Shown here one piece after another: positions 42,002 to 52,421 of a stretch of DNA of 64,000 nt. How positions within the stretch are numbered: the first letter of the stretch is position 1; every line of letters begins with the position of its first letter. The notes beneath the pieces are model-generated. The model worked only from the letters and a program-made list of their open reading frames with translations, was not told the DNA's origin and searched no databases. Origin of the DNA: DASWIG01 sp965371445 (GTDB lineage: Bacteria; Acidobacteriota; Thermoanaerobaculia; Multivoradales; J023); contig CBDUYN010000016.1 of NCBI GenBank assembly GCA_965371445.1, positions 35,093 through 99,092 on the forward strand, read 5' to 3'. The translations under genes and the position numbers were made by a program.

Positions 42002-43138
42002 TCATTCGCCGAGCGGAGAACCTCCCGGGTCGGTCACCCAGAACTTGGGCAGGATCTGCATCGCCTCGACCTCCTGCTCTCGGGTGCCGGGGTGGACCGA
42101 AGACCTCTCGAACAGCAGGGCCGATGTCGGGGTGAAGAGCACCGTGAGGTGAGGGGCCTGGGTCGGCAAGCGGACGGTGCCGAGATCATCGACGGCCCAG
42201 CTTTTCGGCGCCGGCCGTAGCTTGGTCATCGTCCATCGGGTCCCACCGTTCTCCGGCTGACGGTGCAGCAGGTAGAGGAAGCCGCGATCCGCATACAGAC
42301 CCGCCGGCATCGACAGGCTCTCGATCCTGTCGAAGACCTCAGCGGTCGGTCTGTCGGCGTCGATCTGGGGAAGAGGCTCACTACCGCCTGGCAGCCCATC
42401 CAGGTAAACCGGCGTCCCACCCTGCTCTACGTCGTAGAACTTGAGAGCAGGATGCACTCCCATCTCCATGTAGTAGACCTCGGAACCGAGCGCCACGAAG
42501 TAAGGAGAGCCCAAGGTGTAGTACTCGGCCTCCTGGAAGGTCTCGACGAGATCGGCGCGTGGAAACCCCGCCCGGCTTCCCGGAGACCTGAGCTTGTAGG
42601 TGAAGAAGCCGAACTTGTACGGCCATGCACTCGTCGTGCCTGAGCCGTCGTCGAGAACGCCATAGGAGAAGATCCGATCCCCGGCGACGATCCAGCTGTA
42701 GAACGCAACGATGGCGTCCTCGAACTCCCCCCGGGGCGGTGACGACCCTCCCCGTTGCTTGGGTTTGAGGAGTGACGTCGCCCCTCTTCTGGCGAGGTCG
42801 CGGCCAAACCAGTGAAACTCCTGGGGCATGCCGACCTGGTCCAGGACCATCTGGAGAAAGCCGTTGCCAGACTCCGCGACGTAGGCCGGCCGCAACTCGG
42901 TCGCGGAAGGACCTTTCCTCGGCAAGCCGGCTCCGGACAGCTCGACCTCCACAACGCGTTGGCCGACGTAGTCGGTGAGGACGACCATCGAGCGTTCCTC
43001 TACCCAGATCGCCGATCGAATCCAGGACAGGCCCAGATCGTCCAGGGGGATCGTCCGTAGACCTTGCTCTGCAACCGCGCCAGTGCTAACTGTCGCGAGG
43101 ACCAACCAGAAAACGAGACAGGGCTTGGTTTTCAACAT
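42002..43138 (-). CDS. Secreted protein, probably a six-bladed beta-propeller
   Basis: 378 residues. A signal peptide is clear (LVFWLVLATVSTGAVAEQ, cleavage after about residue 23). The rest is beta-rich with repeated hydrophobic strands followed by turns (AIWVEERSMVVLTDYVGQRV, LYADRGFLYLLHRQPENG), consistent with a propeller fold, but I recognise no named family. A small secreted-peptide gene ends 24 nt upstream and is surely in the same transcript; AGGAATA precedes the ATG. A remnant of its 3' end is at 38757-38820. By analogy with other small-peptide/propeller pairs it might bind or carry the peptide; this is speculation. Confidence 0.55.
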   Translation of the reverse strand: MLKTKPCLVFWLVLATVSTGAVAEQGLRTIPLDDLGLSWIRSAIWVEERSMVVLTDYVGQRVVEVELSGAGLPRKGPSATELRPAYVAESGNGFLQMVLDQVGMPQEFHWFGRDLARRGATSLLKPKQRGGSSPPRGEFEDAIVAFYSWIVAGDRIFSYGVLDDGSGTTSAWPYKFGFFTYKLRSPGSRAGFPRADLVETFQEAEYYTLGSPYFVALGSEVYYMEMGVHPALKFYDVEQGGTPVYLDGLPGGSEPLPQIDADRPTAEVFDRIESLSMPAGLYADRGFLYLLHRQPENGGTRWTMTKLRPAPKSWAVDDLGTVRLPTQAPHLTVLFTPTSALLFERSSVHPGTREQEVEAMQILPKFWVTDPGGSPLGE

Positions 43139-43162
43139 TATTCCTATACTCCCACATCATAA

Positions 43163-43396
43163 CTACGGAATCCAACCGCCGCCGCCGTCGTCTTCACAAC
43201 CTACGCCTCCAGGCATGCAGGGAGCGCCGTGCATGGCCCTCAAGCTTCCCATCAAGCTCTCGACGCCCCCTCCGGTCACACCTTTGCCCGACACCGGCAC
43301 CCCGTCAGAGGCGCTCACCGCGGACAAATGCAAGGCTTGTGTCCCGACTAGAAGTACGATGGCTACGATCAGCCCTACACGACATTTCTTCGACAT
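43163..43396 (-). CDS. Small secreted peptide with two cysteines and a glycine-rich end
   Basis: 77 residues. Start ATG 43396 has an excellent ribosome-binding site (AGGAGGAG, about 7 nt away). The N-terminus is a leader or signal peptide (MSKKCRVGLIVAIVLLVGTQALHLSAVSA). The mature part is small and rich in G, ending APCMPGGVGCEDDGGGGWIP with two Cys six residues apart. It is followed by the propeller-like gene after 24 nt. The layout (short leader, Cys- and Gly-rich tail, propeller neighbour) recalls the NVEALA peptide/six-bladed propeller pairs of Bacteroidota, but the NVEALA motif itself is absent. Function unknown. Confidence 0.65.
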   Translation of the reverse strand: MSKKCRVGLIVAIVLLVGTQALHLSAVSASDGVPVSGKGVTGGGVESLMGSLRAMHGAPCMPGGVGCEDDGGGGWIP

Positions 43397-44147
43397 AGTC
43401 TCTGCTCCTCCTGGGTAGGATTAATGCGGACAGGCGCCCAGAGGGGCGCCCGCCGTTGGCAGGCATGGCTCTCCGCCGCTCCCTCGTTCCGAGGAACGGT
43501 CAAGAGGCCCGCGGCCTGCCGGGTTGTTGTGGACGCTCGTGGTGTCGAGCACCTCGAACGCCGGATGGATTCGGGCCGTCGCCTCCGACAGCCCGGTGAC
43601 CAGTAGGGGGTTACTCGCTACGAGTCCCGCCGCCCTTCGTCGTGAGAATCTTCCAGTGCTGGGCGCGGGATGGGGGGTGTCGGTTTCGGGATCCGCGGAT
43701 CCACAAAGGCTGTGCAACTCGTTCAATCTCCAAGAAACAAGGCTGCCGGACTGTTCATTTCGTGCAGCTCCGCGTTGGCAAAACACTGGAGTATACACCC
43801 GATCACTTCGCCTGTCTACATCTTTTGTGAGAAAATGTGCCGACAGAGGGGTGACCTGCCAAGCCGGGATGTTTATCGGAGACGGACCATAGCACCTTGA
43901 GAGATGGACGGCAACCCCCGATCGATTCGATTCCGATCGATTCGATCGCCCAGTCCCACGTGCCCTCCCCTTCTGGCTCGAACTTCCTGCCCTCGGCGGT
44001 GCACTGGGAGTGGGAGGATGGTCAACATCGACTGGTCAATCGTTGGATTGCCCGATGAGCCGAGAAGGTGGCGGCGCAGACCTCACCCGACGCGGCTGCT
44101 TGCAGGACCTTGGACGCCCAGCGTACCCTAAGGCAGGAGGAAGCAGC
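43397..44147. other. 751 bp without a supported gene
   Basis: It contains a GC-rich hairpin (GGCGCCC 43433-43439, loop, GGGCGCC 43444-43450), two GATCGATTCGAT copies (43920-43931 and 43935-43946) and two TGGTCAA copies (44019-44025 and 44033-44039). The 125-codon open frame at 43421-43798 on the minus strand has no start signal or recognisable motif and was not accepted. The direct repeats lie 100-230 bp upstream of the HTH gene and may be its control region. Confidence 0.5.
43920..43946. repeat. Direct repeat GATCGATTCGAT (two copies, 15-bp period)
   Basis: Two exact 12-bp copies separated by TCC, followed by CG. The unit itself is nearly palindromic (ATCGAT inside). Its place upstream of an XRE-type HTH gene makes an operator a reasonable guess. 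Confidence 0.55.
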
Positions 44148-44801
44148 GTGATCGCAGAGCAACTCGAAGCCGCGCTCCGCCGTAAGGGGTGGTCCATCAG
44201 CACCGCCGCAGACAAGAGCGGTGTCAACAGGTCTTTCCTGAGCCGGCTCGTCAACGGTCAGGACCCTCCACGGTCCCGGTCAGGCCACCAGACCGCCGAG
44301 CACGACGACCGTTACAGACGGCTCGCCGAAGCCCTTGAGCTGGACGGCTTCGTCGAGTCGGTGGCTCGCATCCAGCAAGGCCAGAGCGCCCTCCCGACCG
44401 CCTTCTCAGCCCTGCGCCGCCGTTACGAGGGATTCAGCCGCCTCATTGCCAAGAACCAGCCTCTGCGGCACCGACCCGACCTTCTGCGGCTGATGAACGA
44501 CTGCCTCGCCAAGAGCCTCAGCCCTGCTCAGGCGGAGAAGCTCAACCGCGAGATCCGGACGAATCTCCCCAAGACTCCGCGGACTCCCCCTGCCGAAGCG
44601 CAGCAACCCTACATCGCCCACGACTACCTCGGATTCCCGTCGAACCTGCGGTCGCCGAGCTACCTCTCCCCGCGGGCGCAGACGTGCCGCGACATCGGCT
44701 ACGCCCTGATCGATGCCGGCCACCCGGACGACAAATGCCTCCACGCCTGCATCGAAATCGCGATGCTATTCTACGATCTCGCCCTGCTCGACCACTCCTA
44801 A
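44148..44801 (+). CDS. XRE-type helix-turn-helix protein
   Basis: 217 residues from GTG 44148, chosen because AGGAGGA lies 7 nt upstream; the upstream ATG 44010 has no such site. The first about 45 residues are an XRE HTH (IAEQLEAALRRKGWSISTAA, then VNRSFLSRLVNGQ). The remaining about 150 residues contain no domain I recognise: a helical part (ALRRRYEGFSRLIAKNQPLR) and a C-terminal part with CLHACIEIAMLFYDLALLD. It is probably a transcription regulator. Its 3' end overlaps the convergent gene at 44766 by 36 nt, so the two could influence each other through antisense transcription. Confidence 0.65.
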   Translation: MIAEQLEAALRRKGWSISTAADKSGVNRSFLSRLVNGQDPPRSRSGHQTAEHDDRYRRLAEALELDGFVESVARIQQGQSALPTAFSALRRRYEGFSRLIAKNQPLRHRPDLLRLMNDCLAKSLSPAQAEKLNREIRTNLPKTPRTPPAEAQQPYIAHDYLGFPSNLRSPSYLSPRAQTCRDIGYALIDAGHPDDKCLHACIEIAMLFYDLALLDHS

Positions 44802-47672
44802 GTCCGGGAAGAGATACTCCAGGAGCTTCCGGAAACGGCGGTCGCGGCCGCGTTCCGCGAGCTCGCCAAGCAGGCGGAAGGTCCGTCGCTGGTAGTCCCT
44901 GTAACCCTCTCGGTCAGGGCTCTCGACGAAGATACTGCCGCGGACCAGGAGCGCGGGGCCGAACCTCGACCGGCGGCGATGGATCTTCAACAAGGAATCG
45001 TCCTCTCGGTGGCTCTTCACGAACGGCGGCCAGGGATCCCCTGTGTCCTGCCAAGATTCGATGAGGCCGGACAGGTATTCGGCGTAGAGCTCTCGGGCGG
45101 CCGGAGGGTCACGGTAGACGAACACATGATCGTCCAGGAAAGCTTCGACGAAGACGAGCCAGCGGTCGACGAGCTCGGTCAGTCCCTGGCCGTTCTCCTT
45201 TGCCGCGCGTACGGAATCGAGCAGTCGCTTGACGGCGAAGAGCCACCGTCCCTCGGGGATGCGCAGGTCTTCCTTCAGGCATTGCAGGCGGGTCAAGACC
45301 CGTCGCACCTCCTCCGGCGGCGTAGCCTCCCGCCATCTCTCGACGGCCGGCGGCGGGGTCGAGTCCCAGCGGTGCGACGGGCCATCAAGCCGCATCTCGG
45401 GAGCCAGGGCTTCGAGCTCCTCCAGCGTGTCATGGAGAAATTGCCACCACGCCCCTTTCGCCGAGGCAGGGCTCTCGGTGAGATGGCTGAAGAGGATGCA
45501 GCGCAGGAGGATCGCCTGCAAGGTCGCGACGTAGACGGTCTTCGAGCCATAGCGGTGGCGAAGCGCGAAGACGAGGCCCGGGCCGTGCACGAACCAGAAC
45601 CTCCTGCGAAGATCCCGCGCGAAGTCCTTGCGCAGCTCCAGGGACCGCCACAGGAAGTAGTCCTTGGCGATCTCCCCCAGGCATCGCGCGACGGCCCCGG
45701 CAAGAGGCTCCGTGAAGCTCTCTCCATGACGCTGCCGCAATCTCTCGGCAATCTGTCGGAAGACCAGCTCAAGGTTCTCGTCGCGCTTGGGCTGCCCTCC
45801 TCCCACCTGGGAGGTCATCTTCTGCAGCGCTTCCAAGGAGGGCTTACCCAACTCCTTCACCGTCGTGTGGGCAAATCGTCCATGAGCGAGCTCGTGGGCC
45901 ACGAGCCAGTGGAGCGGATCCTGGAGCTTTAAAGCCGAGACGCCGAGGACGTCCCAGTGAGAGGGACCGACCCGGCAGGAGACACTGCTCTCGGCCGTGT
46001 CCTGGACCACGACGAAGGAGTCCTGGGCGGCGATGTCCTCGGCGAGCGACTCCGCGAAGGCGATGAACGCCTCCCGCGGTAGGCGGTGTCCGGCGTGGCT
46101 CTCGAAGGCCATCGTGTCGCGGGGCAGCCGCAGGGGCCGGTCCCGCCGGCTCCGTGAGCCCGCGAGCCTTTCGACCACATCGGCGAGCCAGAAGAGGTCG
46201 GTCGGGGCGATCTGCTCGTCCTCGGCGGCCTGGACGAGATGCTCGAGGGCCGGCAGCAGGTCGGCGAACTCGTCCAGATCGTTGTCGATGCGGCTCAGGA
46301 CCGCGCTGATGATGTTGACCACCCCGTTGGTCGCCGAATAGTGGATGCCAGCCCTGTTCGTCGCCTTCAACCATCGCTGGGTCCATCCCTTCTCTTCCTG
46401 GAGATGAAAATCCCGCCTCTTGTGAAGCTGAGCGCGCAATCGATCGGGGAGCTCGCCATCAGGGCCTTCCTCTGGCCCATACCTGGGTACCGACATGAGG
46501 ACGGCGATCTCCGTCGAGGTCCAGACCCCCTTATTTCCGGGCTGGCCCTCCAGCCCGGAGAGGTCGCTGAGAAACTCGCGCATCTCACGGACGGTTCGTC
46601 GTCTCGTCAAGCTTCGCCAGATCTGGGAGCGATCCCCAGAGATCCACAGGACGTCCGCCCGGTCGAAGAGCAGGAGAAAAGCGTATTGAGCGTCGTCGGC
46701 CGGAGGTGCTGAGCCCGGATCGCCGACCAAATCTTCCTTCCACAGAGGCTTAGGCTTCACGAACCCGGGGAGATACTTGGTGTGGGTAAGGAAGGCTACC
46801 GCCTCGGCGGCCACCATCTCCTCACCTCCTTCTGGTAGCTCCTCGACTCGCCACAAGCTCTTCTTGGCGTCCGGCTCCCGCAACCGCATCCCCACCACCG
46901 TGGTGGTCCCACGGTAGAGCGGACAGTGGTTCCAGTGCCTTTCCAGCTCCTTTTCGGGCATCCGAAGGCTCAGCAGTTGCTCAGCTCGTTTGAGGGCGTC
47001 GCCGTGCTTTTCGGCAGGCCAAGAGTCCTCAAGTGTCTGCGCGCGGACCGCCCAGCCAAGCGCGGCAAGCTGCTCGAGGCGAGCCGCCCGGACGAAGAGG
47101 ACGACCTCAACCGTATCAAGGCCGATCAGCGGCGCCACCAGGGGCTCGGGAGACTCGCGTAAAGAGCTGCAAGAGGTCTCCAGAGCTTCGTGGTAGCTGT
47201 CCCAGAACTTGTCCTTCCCTTTTGCGCAAAAGCCCTGAAATACGCGACTGGCAAGCGGCTCCGAGCCAGGGGAAAGGCAGAGCTCGGGTATCGGAGAAAG
47301 CCCCATGAAGACGACGGCAAGAAACGGCCGGACCCCGCCTTCGCCGCCGTTGCCTTCTGTATCGCCACGCAAGACTTGCACCGCTGTACAGACGTTCTCG
47401 CGGTGCTCGGGCGGCAGGTCCTTCTCCTCCGGACAGCGGACGCCGACCGACCGCCGAAAGGCCTGGGCGCTGCTGCCGCTGGTCTGCGCGAACCGGAAGT
47501 AGTGGTTGAAGAAGGCGACCTCGACGAGATCCGTGTTGCCGAAGGCGTTGATCATGTACTGCTTGTAGGGGAAAGACTCCTCCAGCTTCCGGGCGCGGTT
47601 GCGGAGGTCGTCGAGGACCTTCCGTGCGTGCGTGGGACCGACGCCAAATTCGGTGATCGTGGCATAGAGCAT
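44766..47672 (-). CDS. Large protein with a HELAH zinc-metallopeptidase-like motif
   Basis: 968 residues, no signal peptide and no clear membrane helix. The only recognised feature is VAHELAHGRFAH (H593, E594, H597), the HExxH zinc site of many metallopeptidases, placed next to AFAESLAEDIAAQDSFVVVQ and a run of helices. The third zinc ligand cannot be fixed by eye. The N-terminal about 500 residues (opening MLYATITEFGVGPTHARKVL) match nothing I know and could be a sensor or targeting part. It is convergent with the XRE gene and lies at the edge of the island next to the ATP synthase operon. It is possibly a protease effector or toxin; this rests on motif and neighbourhood. Confidence 0.55.
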   Translation of the reverse strand: MLYATITEFGVGPTHARKVLDDLRNRARKLEESFPYKQYMINAFGNTDLVEVAFFNHYFRFAQTSGSSAQAFRRSVGVRCPEEKDLPPEHRENVCTAVQVLRGDTEGNGGEGGVRPFLAVVFMGLSPIPELCLSPGSEPLASRVFQGFCAKGKDKFWDSYHEALETSCSSLRESPEPLVAPLIGLDTVEVVLFVRAARLEQLAALGWAVRAQTLEDSWPAEKHGDALKRAEQLLSLRMPEKELERHWNHCPLYRGTTTVVGMRLREPDAKKSLWRVEELPEGGEEMVAAEAVAFLTHTKYLPGFVKPKPLWKEDLVGDPGSAPPADDAQYAFLLLFDRADVLWISGDRSQIWRSLTRRRTVREMREFLSDLSGLEGQPGNKGVWTSTEIAVLMSVPRYGPEEGPDGELPDRLRAQLHKRRDFHLQEEKGWTQRWLKATNRAGIHYSATNGVVNIISAVLSRIDNDLDEFADLLPALEHLVQAAEDEQIAPTDLFWLADVVERLAGSRSRRDRPLRLPRDTMAFESHAGHRLPREAFIAFAESLAEDIAAQDSFVVVQDTAESSVSCRVGPSHWDVLGVSALKLQDPLHWLVAHELAHGRFAHTTVKELGKPSLEALQKMTSQVGGGQPKRDENLELVFRQIAERLRQRHGESFTEPLAGAVARCLGEIAKDYFLWRSLELRKDFARDLRRRFWFVHGPGLVFALRHRYGSKTVYVATLQAILLRCILFSHLTESPASAKGAWWQFLHDTLEELEALAPEMRLDGPSHRWDSTPPPAVERWREATPPEEVRRVLTRLQCLKEDLRIPEGRWLFAVKRLLDSVRAAKENGQGLTELVDRWLVFVEAFLDDHVFVYRDPPAARELYAEYLSGLIESWQDTGDPWPPFVKSHREDDSLLKIHRRRSRFGPALLVRGSIFVESPDREGYRDYQRRTFRLLGELAERGRDRRFRKLLEYLFPDLGVVEQGEIVE

Positions 47673-47770
47673 GTCTCTCGTCTCCCCTGAAATCAGCTAG
47701 GCCGTCGAGCGGATCATGATGCCTCTGTCTGCAAGTTCACCCCACGATATCACGAGGCCCAACGCAAGAA

Positions 47771-47794
47771 CGCCGCCGGACGAACCCGACGGCG
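47771..47794 (-). terminator. Hairpin after the ATP synthase operon
   Basis: CGCCGCCGG (47771-47779) pairs with CCGACGGCG (47786-47794) with one mismatch around a 6-nt loop. It is about 30 nt past the atpC stop, the expected place for the end of the operon transcript. There is no T-run. Confidence 0.4.
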
Positions 47795-47822
47795 CTCATA
47801 GACGGTCCAGCGAATCCGCTCC

Positions 47823-48212
47823 CTACACGCTAACCTTCAGCTCCGTACGCGCCCGCTCAATGTCCCGACGCCGAGCCGCATGCTCCGCCTCGCTATGAGC
47901 CTCCCGCGCCATCGCCTCCTTGAGCGCCCGCTGCGCCGCCTCGCGATCCACGTCCGAGCTCTCCGTCGCGCTCTCGGTCAAAATCGTCAGCCGGTTCTCC
48001 ACCATCTGCGCGAACCCGCCGTCGATCACCAGGACGTGCGACGCCCTGCTCTCCTCGTCGACCTTCAGCGGACCGACGCCGAGCTGGCAGAGAAGCGGCG
48101 CACGGTTCGTCAGGATACCCATCTGCCCGTCGTGGGCAGGGAAGACCACGGAGCGGACCTCGCACTCGAGGACCGCCCGCTCCGGGGTCACGACGCTTAG
48201 CTGGAACGACAT
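47823..48212 (-). CDS. atpC: ATP synthase epsilon subunit
   Basis: 129 residues. The N-terminal beta-sandwich opens FQLSVVTPERAVLECEVRSV and contains VFPAHDGQMGILTNRAPLL, the most conserved part of the family. The C-terminal about 45 residues are a charged helical hairpin (ATESSDVDREAAQRALKEAM) that can inhibit the motor by extending into the catalytic head. It is the central-stalk subunit of F1 on the cytosolic side. It is the last gene of the operon, 12 nt after atpD, and of usual length. Confidence 0.95.
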   Translation of the reverse strand: MSFQLSVVTPERAVLECEVRSVVFPAHDGQMGILTNRAPLLCQLGVGPLKVDEESRASHVLVIDGGFAQMVENRLTILTESATESSDVDREAAQRALKEAMAREAHSEAEHAARRRDIERARTELKVSV

Positions 48213-48224
48213 CCCGCGTCCCCC

Positions 48225-49682
48225 TTAAGCGGCCTCCGCCGCCATCCGCTCGGCCCGCTCGGCCGCTTCCTCGATCTTGCCGACGTACATGAACGCCGAC
48301 TCCGGCAGGTGGTCCCACTTGCCGTCGCAGAGCTCCTCAAAAGAGCGGATCGTGTCCTCGAGCGGGCAGTTGTTGCCCGTAAAACCCGTGAACTGCTCCG
48401 CCACGAAGAAGGGCTGCGAGAGGAAACGCTCGATCTTGCGCGCCCGGGCGACGATGACCTTGTCGTCTTCCGAGAGCTCGTCGACGCCCAGGATGGCGAT
48501 GATGTCCTGGAGGTCCTTGTAGCGCTGGAGGGTCTGCTGCACCCGGCGCGCCACCGTGTAGTGACGCTCGCCGATGAGCTCCGGCGCCAGGAGCCGGCTC
48601 GAGGACGCCAACGGATCCACCGCCGGGTAGATGCCCTTCTCGGCGATCGAACGCTCCAGGTTCACCGTCGAGTCGAGATGGGTGAATGCCGTCGCCGGCG
48701 CCGGGTCGGTGTAGTCGTCGGCCGGCACGTAGATCGCCTGGATCGACGTCACCGCGCCCTGAGCCGTCGAGGTGATGCGCTCCTGGAGCTCGCCCATCTC
48801 GGTGCCGAGCGTCGGCTGGTAGCCCACCGCCGAGGGCATGCGGCCCAAGAGCGCCGACACCTCGGAGCCCGCCTGCGAGAAGCGGAAGATGTTGTCGATG
48901 AAAAGAAGCGTGTCGGCACCCGTCTGGTCGCGGAAGTACTCCGCCATGGTGAGCGCCGAGAGCGCGACGCGTAAACGCGCGCCGGGCGGCTCGTTCATCT
49001 GGCCGAAGACCATGACCGTCTGGTCGAGCACGCTTTTCCCGGTGTCGCCGATCTTCGCCTCCTGCATCTCAAGCCACAGGTCGTTGCCCTCGCGGGTCCG
49101 CTCGCCGACGCCTGCGAAGCAGGAGTAGCCCGAGTGGAAGCGCGCCAGGCGGGCGATGAGCTCCTGGATGATGACCGTCTTGCCCACACCGGCACCGCCG
49201 AAAAGACCCGCCTTACCGCCGCGGACCAGCGGACAGAGCAGATCCATCACCTTGATGCCCGTCTCAAAAAGCTCGGTCTTCGACGACAATTGGTCGAACT
49301 CCGGCGGCTCGCGGTGGATGGGATGACGCTCCTGGACCTTGATCGTGCCGCGGCCGTCGATCGTGTCGCCCACCAGATTGAAGACGCGGCCCAGGATCTC
49401 GTCGCCCACCGGCACCGAGATCGGAGCACCCATGTCGAGGATCTGCGCGCCGCGCTTCAGGCCGTCGGTCGAGCCCAGCGCCACGGCGCGGACCTGGCCG
49501 CCCCCCATGTGCTGGGCGACCTCGCACCAGAGCGTCTCCGTCTTGGTCTCGCCGAGCACCGTCTGCTCGACCTCGACCTGGAGGGCGTTGTAGATCGCCG
49601 GCAGCTTGTCCTCGGCGAACTGCGCGTCGAGCGTCGAGCCGATGACCTGCGTAACTGTCCCGTAGTTTTGCTCGTCTGCCAT
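48225..49682 (-). CDS. atpD: ATP synthase beta subunit
   Basis: 485 residues. It is the catalytic F1 subunit: P-loop GGAGVGKTV, the catalytic glutamate in the segment GVGERTREGNDL, Walker B TLLFIDNIFRFSQAG and the DELSEDD segment that faces the gamma stalk. Sequence and length are ordinary for a bacterial proton-type enzyme. It makes ATP from ADP and phosphate, driven by rotation of gamma. It sits between atpG and atpC with 42 and 12 nt gaps. Confidence 0.97.
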   Translation of the reverse strand: MADEQNYGTVTQVIGSTLDAQFAEDKLPAIYNALQVEVEQTVLGETKTETLWCEVAQHMGGGQVRAVALGSTDGLKRGAQILDMGAPISVPVGDEILGRVFNLVGDTIDGRGTIKVQERHPIHREPPEFDQLSSKTELFETGIKVMDLLCPLVRGGKAGLFGGAGVGKTVIIQELIARLARFHSGYSCFAGVGERTREGNDLWLEMQEAKIGDTGKSVLDQTVMVFGQMNEPPGARLRVALSALTMAEYFRDQTGADTLLFIDNIFRFSQAGSEVSALLGRMPSAVGYQPTLGTEMGELQERITSTAQGAVTSIQAIYVPADDYTDPAPATAFTHLDSTVNLERSIAEKGIYPAVDPLASSSRLLAPELIGERHYTVARRVQQTLQRYKDLQDIIAILGVDELSEDDKVIVARARKIERFLSQPFFVAEQFTGFTGNNCPLEDTIRSFEELCDGKWDHLPESAFMYVGKIEEAAERAERMAAEAA

Positions 49683-49724
49683 CTGAGACTCCTCGTCTCT
49701 GGTTTCTCTACCCCCGAGCCGCGT

Positions 49725-50588
49725 CTAGGCGAGGGCGTTGGCGCCGCCGACGATGTCGAGCAGCTCCATGGTGATATGGGTCTGTCGCGCCCGGTTGTAC
49801 TGGCGCGTCAAGCTCTTGATCATGTCCTCCGCCGCGTCGGTGGCGGCCTTCATGGCTACCATGCGCGCCACCTGCTCGCTGACCGCGGCGTCGGTGAAGC
49901 ACTGGTAGAGACGCGTGCGAACGCTCGCCGGCAAAAGCTCGTCCAAAAGCGTCTGCGGATCGGGCGAGAATTCGTATTCGATCGACGAGAGCGAACGGCC
50001 CTCGCCCTCGTCCGCGGCGGCGGCGGCGAGCGGCAGGAGCTGCATCACCTCCGGACGCTGCCGGCTGGTCGAGAAAAAACGCATGTGGGCGACGTGGACC
50101 GCGCTCACCTCGCCGCTCGTGAAACGCTCGATCAGAGCGTTGGCGAGCGGCTCGACCTGGTCGAAGCGCGGCCGGTCGTCGATGTCGGTCCCCGTCTCGT
50201 GGACCTCGCGGCGCAGGAAGCGGAAATAGCCCGCCCCCTTCTTGCCCATCATGTAGACGTCGGTCGGCCCGGCTGCGTCGAGGTGCCCGACGGCCGTGCG
50301 CAGGACGTTCGAGTTGTAGCCGCCGCAAAGCCCCCGGCTCGAGGTGATGACGACGAGCGCCTGGCGCTCGGCGTCGTTCTGCTGCAAGAGAGGGTGGCCG
50401 GTCGAGCCGGCGGCCCGGGAGAGGTCGGCCACGAGCTCCGCCAGCTTCTCGCTGTAGGGCTTCGTGGCGACCGCCCGCTGAAAAGCCGCCTGGAACCGCG
50501 CCGTGGCGATGAGCTGCATCGTCCGCGTGATCTTGCAGATGTTTCCGACCGCCTTGCGCCGTTTGACCAGTACTCTTCGGTTAGCCAT
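49725..50588 (-). CDS. atpG: ATP synthase gamma subunit
   Basis: 287 residues from ATG 50588. The open frame allows a start 11 codons earlier, but MANRRVLVKRRKAVGNICKI is the standard N-terminus of the family, where the helix of the rotor shaft begins. The C-terminal helix KSLTRQYNRARQTHITMELL pairs with it. The middle Rossmann-like part includes VVITSSRGLCGGYNSNV. It forms the central rotating shaft between the c-ring and the alpha/beta head. Confidence 0.95.
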   Translation of the reverse strand: MANRRVLVKRRKAVGNICKITRTMQLIATARFQAAFQRAVATKPYSEKLAELVADLSRAAGSTGHPLLQQNDAERQALVVITSSRGLCGGYNSNVLRTAVGHLDAAGPTDVYMMGKKGAGYFRFLRREVHETGTDIDDRPRFDQVEPLANALIERFTSGEVSAVHVAHMRFFSTSRQRPEVMQLLPLAAAAADEGEGRSLSSIEYEFSPDPQTLLDELLPASVRTRLYQCFTDAAVSEQVARMVAMKAATDAAEDMIKSLTRQYNRARQTHITMELLDIVGGANALA

Positions 50589-50651
50589 GCATGGATCCCA
50601 GTTTCGATCGGCAAGGAACACCTTCTACGGCGTCCCTTACCTGGTTGACGC

Positions 50652-52391
<1,740 letters not shown>

Positions 52392-52421
52392 CGAGTGTTC
52401 CTCATTGCATCCTGTGCCGGC

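Noticed and set aside
43421..43798. 125-residue minus-strand open frame
   Set aside because: No ribosome-binding site, no motif, and it contains a strong GC hairpin near its end. It could be decayed sequence, but nothing supports a gene.
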